In this document: positions 61,151-64,000 of the stretch, piece by piece
How positions within the stretch are numbered: position 1 is the first letter of the stretch
Layout: every line of letters begins with the position of its first letter
DNA from: CBDBCU01 sp965203435
Lineage (GTDB): Bacteria > Chloroflexota > Dehalococcoidia > Lucifugimonadales > UBA3495
Assembly (NCBI GenBank): GCA_965203435.1
Contig: CBDBCU010000004.1
Location: 111,241-175,240, forward strand
Direction: 5' to 3'
Length of the DNA: 64,000 bases
Notes under the pieces: generated by a model
Told to the model about the DNA's origin: nothing
Databases searched by the model: none
Seen by the model: only the letters and a program-made list of their open reading frames with translations
Program-made: the position numbers and the translations under genes

Positions 61151-62302
61151 TTACCGCAGCGGCACGGAAAAGATCTGGCCGCCTTTGGGACAATCGGTAC
61201 AGGGGGCGGCGTTCCACAGGGCGTTGCGGCTGCCCTCCCGGATTAGACCCAACGGGGCCATATAGCGGTCATAAATTTCCCCGTAGTTGCCGACCGCCCG
61301 GATTACTTCCTGCGCCGCCGTTTTTTCCAAGCCCAGGGTTTCCTGCCCGTAGCTGCCGGACAAGCCAAAGAGCCGGTCAATCTTGGTGTTGCCGGTGACC
61401 GCCGTCGGCACATTCTGCGAATCGATGCCGTAAGCCTCGGCGTAAATCAGCATCGCCATAACCGCTTTCACCAGGTCGTACCACTGCTCATCCCCGTGCG
61501 GCACCCCCGGCCCCAAGGGTTCCTCGGAAATGGTTTCCGGCAGGATGATATGGGCCTCCGGATCGGCGAACCCGCTGCGGTAGGCATACAGGCCGGAGTG
61601 GTCGGTGGTAAAGCCGTCGCACTGACCCTGGTTATAAGCCTCCACCGCCGCATCGGTGCGCTCAAAAGTTACCGCTTGAATGCCCAAGCCCAGCAAATCC
61701 GAATAGTCTTGCAGGTTCAGCTCGGTGGTCGTGCCTTGGGTAACGCAGATGGTAGCCCCGGCCAGTTCCGTGGCGCTGGTCAAGCCCAATTCCCCCCGGT
61801 GGACGATAAAACCCTGCCCGTCATAATACATCGTCTGGGCAAAGTTGCCCCACTGGGCTTCCCGGGAAGTGGTAACGGTCAGGGTGCGGGCAATCATATC
61901 CACTTCCCCGGACTGGAGGGTGGCGCCCATTTCGGTGGCGGTAACGACCCGCACTTCCACCGCGTTGGGGTCGCCCAGGACGGCGGCGGCTACGGCGCGG
62001 CACAGGGCAATGTCAAAGCCCACATTGCCGCCATCCTCCAGATAGCCAAAGCCGGCGATGGCATTGTTGCTGGCGCAAATCAGCCGGCCGCGTTCCCGCA
62101 CCGTCGCAAGGCGGCTGTCCTCCGTCGGACTGGCCGGCCCGGCAGCCTCCATCGCCGCAATAGTGGCTTGCAAGTTGGCGTTTTCCGATTCCAGGGCCGC
62201 CGTATCCCCGGCCGGCTGAGTGCAGGCGGCGGTCAAGGCCAGGGCCAGCATCGCCGCCGCGGCAATCAGTACCAGTATGCCTTTGCCATAAACCCGGTTC
62301 AT
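61151..62302 (-). CDS. Amino-acid ABC transporter substrate-binding lipoprotein
   Basis: 383 residues from ATG at 62302. Signal with lipobox (LALTAAC), a short coiled-coil (TAALESENANLQATIAAMEA), then the periplasmic binding fold with TVRERGRLICASNNAIAGFG, IALCRAVAAAVLGDPNAVEV, TLTVTTSREAQWGNFAQTMY and YDRYMAPLGLIREGSRNALW. Matches general L-amino-acid binding proteins (AapJ type). No permease or ATPase genes are adjacent, so the transporter is elsewhere or the ligand is passed on. The C-terminus has CTDCPKGG. Confidence 0.88.
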   Translation of the reverse strand: MNRVYGKGILVLIAAAAMLALALTAACTQPAGDTAALESENANLQATIAAMEAAGPASPTEDSRLATVRERGRLICASNNAIAGFGYLEDGGNVGFDIALCRAVAAAVLGDPNAVEVRVVTATEMGATLQSGEVDMIARTLTVTTSREAQWGNFAQTMYYDGQGFIVHRGELGLTSATELAGATICVTQGTTTELNLQDYSDLLGLGIQAVTFERTDAAVEAYNQGQCDGFTTDHSGLYAYRSGFADPEAHIILPETISEEPLGPGVPHGDEQWYDLVKAVMAMLIYAEAYGIDSQNVPTAVTGNTKIDRLFGLSGSYGQETLGLEKTAAQEVIRAVGNYGEIYDRYMAPLGLIREGSRNALWNAAPCTDCPKGGQIFSVPLR

Positions 62303-62443
62303 TCCCGCAGTCCCCCTTATATGCCCGGATGTTTCCGGATGCCGGATACGGAATATCCTAGCAGTCCGGGCGGCTAGCGGCAACCGGGCTTTTGGTAGCA
62401 GTTCCGGGGCAATGGCCTATGGAGACCGACATTCCCGCCGCCC

Positions 62444-62662
62444 ACTACCGTCATTCCCGCGTAAGCGGGAATCCATAAATCCGCTCATCCTGAACTTGTT
62501 GAAGGATGGCCGCCGGCCGATAACGAAATCTCGAGGAATCCGAAAGTCTTGCCGGCCATCCTTCAACAAGTTCAGGATGAGCGGAAAGAGGTTGCTGGTT
62601 GAGGATGCGGCGGCATCCGTCCGTACCGTTCGGGATTCCCGCTTGCGCGGGAATGACGGTAG
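62444..62662. repeat. MITE arms enclosing two REPs
   Basis: Single ATTCCC/GGGAAT arms at 62445-62473 and 62630-62662 (opposite orientation) enclose two REPs facing each other (62482-62508 and 62558-62584). No gene. Confidence 0.8.
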
Positions 62663-62740
62663 AGAGGGCGGCGGGAAGTGACGTGTAGAAAGGTGCCGGC
62701 CGGCCGGTTGGATGGCCGGCCCGCCCCCCGGCCCGCCCAA

Positions 62741-63634
62741 CTAACCCGGCAGCCGCAGCTGCACCCCGGCTTTTTCCTCTTGCAGCTTGGAAACGGCGTC
62801 GGAGTCCTCGCTGCCCCAGCCGCGGTTCAGGGCTTCTACGTGCTTCTGGTCAATCAGGTTTGCCAAGTCCAGGGGGATGCCGTATTCCCGGCCCAGGTCG
62901 GTCGCCAGGCGCACATCCTTGGCGGCCAGGGCGGTGGCAAAGCCCGGCTCAAAGTTGCCCCGGAACAGATAGCGGGGAAACTTTTCGGTGAGACGCCGAT
63001 TGCCGCCGGAACTGTTGGCGATAACATCGGCCAATACCGCCAAATCCACCCCGGCCTTGACCCCCAAAGTCAGGGCTTCCGTCACCAATACGCCAATGCC
63101 CATGCTGAGCATATTGTTGCAAATCTTGCAGACCATACCGCTGCCGATGGGGCCGCAATAGACCACATGGCTGCCGATGGCGTCCAGGGTAGGCTTCATC
63201 CGCTGGTAGATGGCTTCATCGCCGCCGACCATCACCGCCAGGGTAGCGGCGGCCGCGCCATAGACGCCGCCGCTGACCGGCGCATCCAGCACATTCACGC
63301 CCCGGGCGGCGCAGACTTCGTGAATCCGCCGGATCATCGTGGGCGAGTTGGTGGACAAGTCCATATAGACCGCCCCCGGGGCCGCGCCCTCCAGGATGCC
63401 CTTTTCGCCCAGCACCACCGCTTCCACATCCCGGGGGACGGGCAGGGAAGTCAGGGTGACCTCCTGGCCGGGGACGCATTCCGCCGGGGTGTCGGCCCAT
63501 TCCGCCCCCAGTTCCAGCAGATTGGTGGCGGCTTCCCGCCGCAGGTCGTGGACGATTAGCTGATGGCCGGCCTTAATCAGGTTGGCGGCCATCGGGTTGC
63601 CCATATTGCCCAAGCCGATAAATCCTACTTTCAT
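62741..63634 (-). CDS. 3-hydroxyisobutyrate dehydrogenase-like / 2-hydroxy-3-oxopropionate reductase
   Basis: 297 residues, AAGGAG before the ATG. N-terminal Rossmann motif FIGLGNMGNPMAANLIKAGH and the signature DAPVSGGVYGAAAATLAVMV, with KICNNMLSMG carrying the catalytic Lys, and GGNRRLTEKFPRYLF. Beta-hydroxyacid dehydrogenase; substrate not determined. Confidence 0.93.
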   Translation of the reverse strand: MKVGFIGLGNMGNPMAANLIKAGHQLIVHDLRREAATNLLELGAEWADTPAECVPGQEVTLTSLPVPRDVEAVVLGEKGILEGAAPGAVYMDLSTNSPTMIRRIHEVCAARGVNVLDAPVSGGVYGAAAATLAVMVGGDEAIYQRMKPTLDAIGSHVVYCGPIGSGMVCKICNNMLSMGIGVLVTEALTLGVKAGVDLAVLADVIANSSGGNRRLTEKFPRYLFRGNFEPGFATALAAKDVRLATDLGREYGIPLDLANLIDQKHVEALNRGWGSEDSDAVSKLQEEKAGVQLRLPG

Positions 63635-63688
63635 TCCCTACGCTCCTTGACCGGAATAACCCCGCCGCCGGGGGAAGTGACGGGGAGG

Positions 63689-63694
63689 ATTATA
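63689..63694 (-). promoter_or_regulatory. Candidate -10 for the hydroxyacid dehydrogenase
   Basis: Minus strand TATAAT; start expected near 63682, 48 bases before the ATG. The -35 is poor. The TTATAGCGCTTGCGGCGTA stretch recurs in part at 63768 (TTGTAGCGCTTGCGGGGTA). Confidence 0.4.
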
Positions 63695-63718
63695 GCGCTT
63701 GCGGCGTATAATTCCGTC

Positions 63719-63960
63719 CATCCAGAAACCTGCTAAAGATGAATACGCCGCAACTTATGGGGGCGATTGTAGCGCTTGCGGGGTATCCATCCGCTCATCC
63801 TGAACTTGTTGAAGGATGACCCCGTTGCCGGAATGACTCGACGCCCATCCCGCCACCCACCGGCCCATCCTTCAACAAGTTCAGGATGAGCGGAAAAAAG
63901 ACACAAGCCGCCGGCAACCAATCAAAAGGCCGCCCCCCCTTGATTAGGGGGGCGGCCTTA
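63719..63960. repeat. REPs and a strong hairpin at the right edge
   Basis: Two REPs (about 63793-63818 and 63865-63893) and a stem AAGGCCGCCCCCC / GGGGGGCGGCCTT at 63926-63959. On the minus strand the stem is followed by TTTTGATT, so a minus-strand gene to the right may end here. No gene seen. Confidence 0.65.
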
Positions 63961-64000
63961 AAGCCGATTCTCGGGACTGGATAAGTCAGCGTTGCCGATA

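Overview
The window is a GC-rich bacterial chromosome segment carrying about 55 protein genes and no recognisable tRNA or rRNA gene. I think a Chloroflexota-type organism is most likely. That is an inference from the gene mix: three Uma2-family proteins, DUF1802, a FIST protein, a glucose-6-phosphate isomerase resembling the one in transaldolase fusions, a coiled-coil PD-(D/E)XK protein, and intergenic regions packed with small palindromic repeats. Promoters are ordinary sigma70 type (TTGACA/17/TATAAT), and GTG and TTG starts are common.

Layout. 1-3.8 kb: a partial amidohydrolase, then a three-gene defence-like cassette (DUF3883 protein, unknown protein, HEPN-like protein) and a nucleoside hydrolase. 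3.8-11.1 kb (minus strand): one long operon. It opens with a 109-residue unknown gene, continues with a DNA methyltransferase and a PmeII-like restriction endonuclease, and ends in five tandem copies of an unknown two-gene module (called A-B here), followed by an aldo/keto reductase. Its promoter carries two adjacent dyads around the -10 box. 11-19 kb: DUF1802, VOC and TatD genes, thiC behind a TPP riboswitch, a PD-(D/E)XK protein, a retropepsin-like protein and a Gfo/Idh/MocA oxidoreductase. 19-26.6 kb: a 56-bp repeat array, two Uma2 genes, a metallo-hydrolase, FIST, two higBA loci (the second broken), and a membrane-protein plus soluble-protein pair sitting on the break. 26.7-31.5 kb: an orphan phage portal, terminase and zinc-ribbon group and an exported unknown protein. 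31.9-38 kb: a third Uma2, DsbA/FrnE, and zwf-gnd-pgi (oxidative pentose phosphate entry). 38-47 kb: exported and membrane proteins, two of which share an undescribed repeated C-terminal module. 47-56 kb: a heterodimeric ABC exporter, comEA-comEC (DNA uptake) and an acyltransferase. 56-64 kb: zinc alcohol dehydrogenase, a GrdB-family gene with an in-frame TGA that is best read as selenocysteine, GNAT, coiled-coil nuclease, amino-acid binding lipoprotein and a hydroxyisobutyrate-dehydrogenase-like enzyme.

The strongest candidates for something undescribed are the restriction-modification operon with its five-fold A-B amplification (4.8-11.1 kb), the selenocysteine-type GrdB-like gene (58.1-59.3 kb), the two-gene unit that broke a higB toxin (25.3-26.6 kb), and the repeated FLHI/RTGQ module of the 40.8-47.2 kb surface proteins. 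Four dispersed repeat families fill most intergenic space: a roughly 100-bp ATTCCC/GGGAAT MITE, a CATCCTGAAC/TTGAAGGATG REP, a CATGGATAGAC element, and one CATTCCGAGCGTAGC element.
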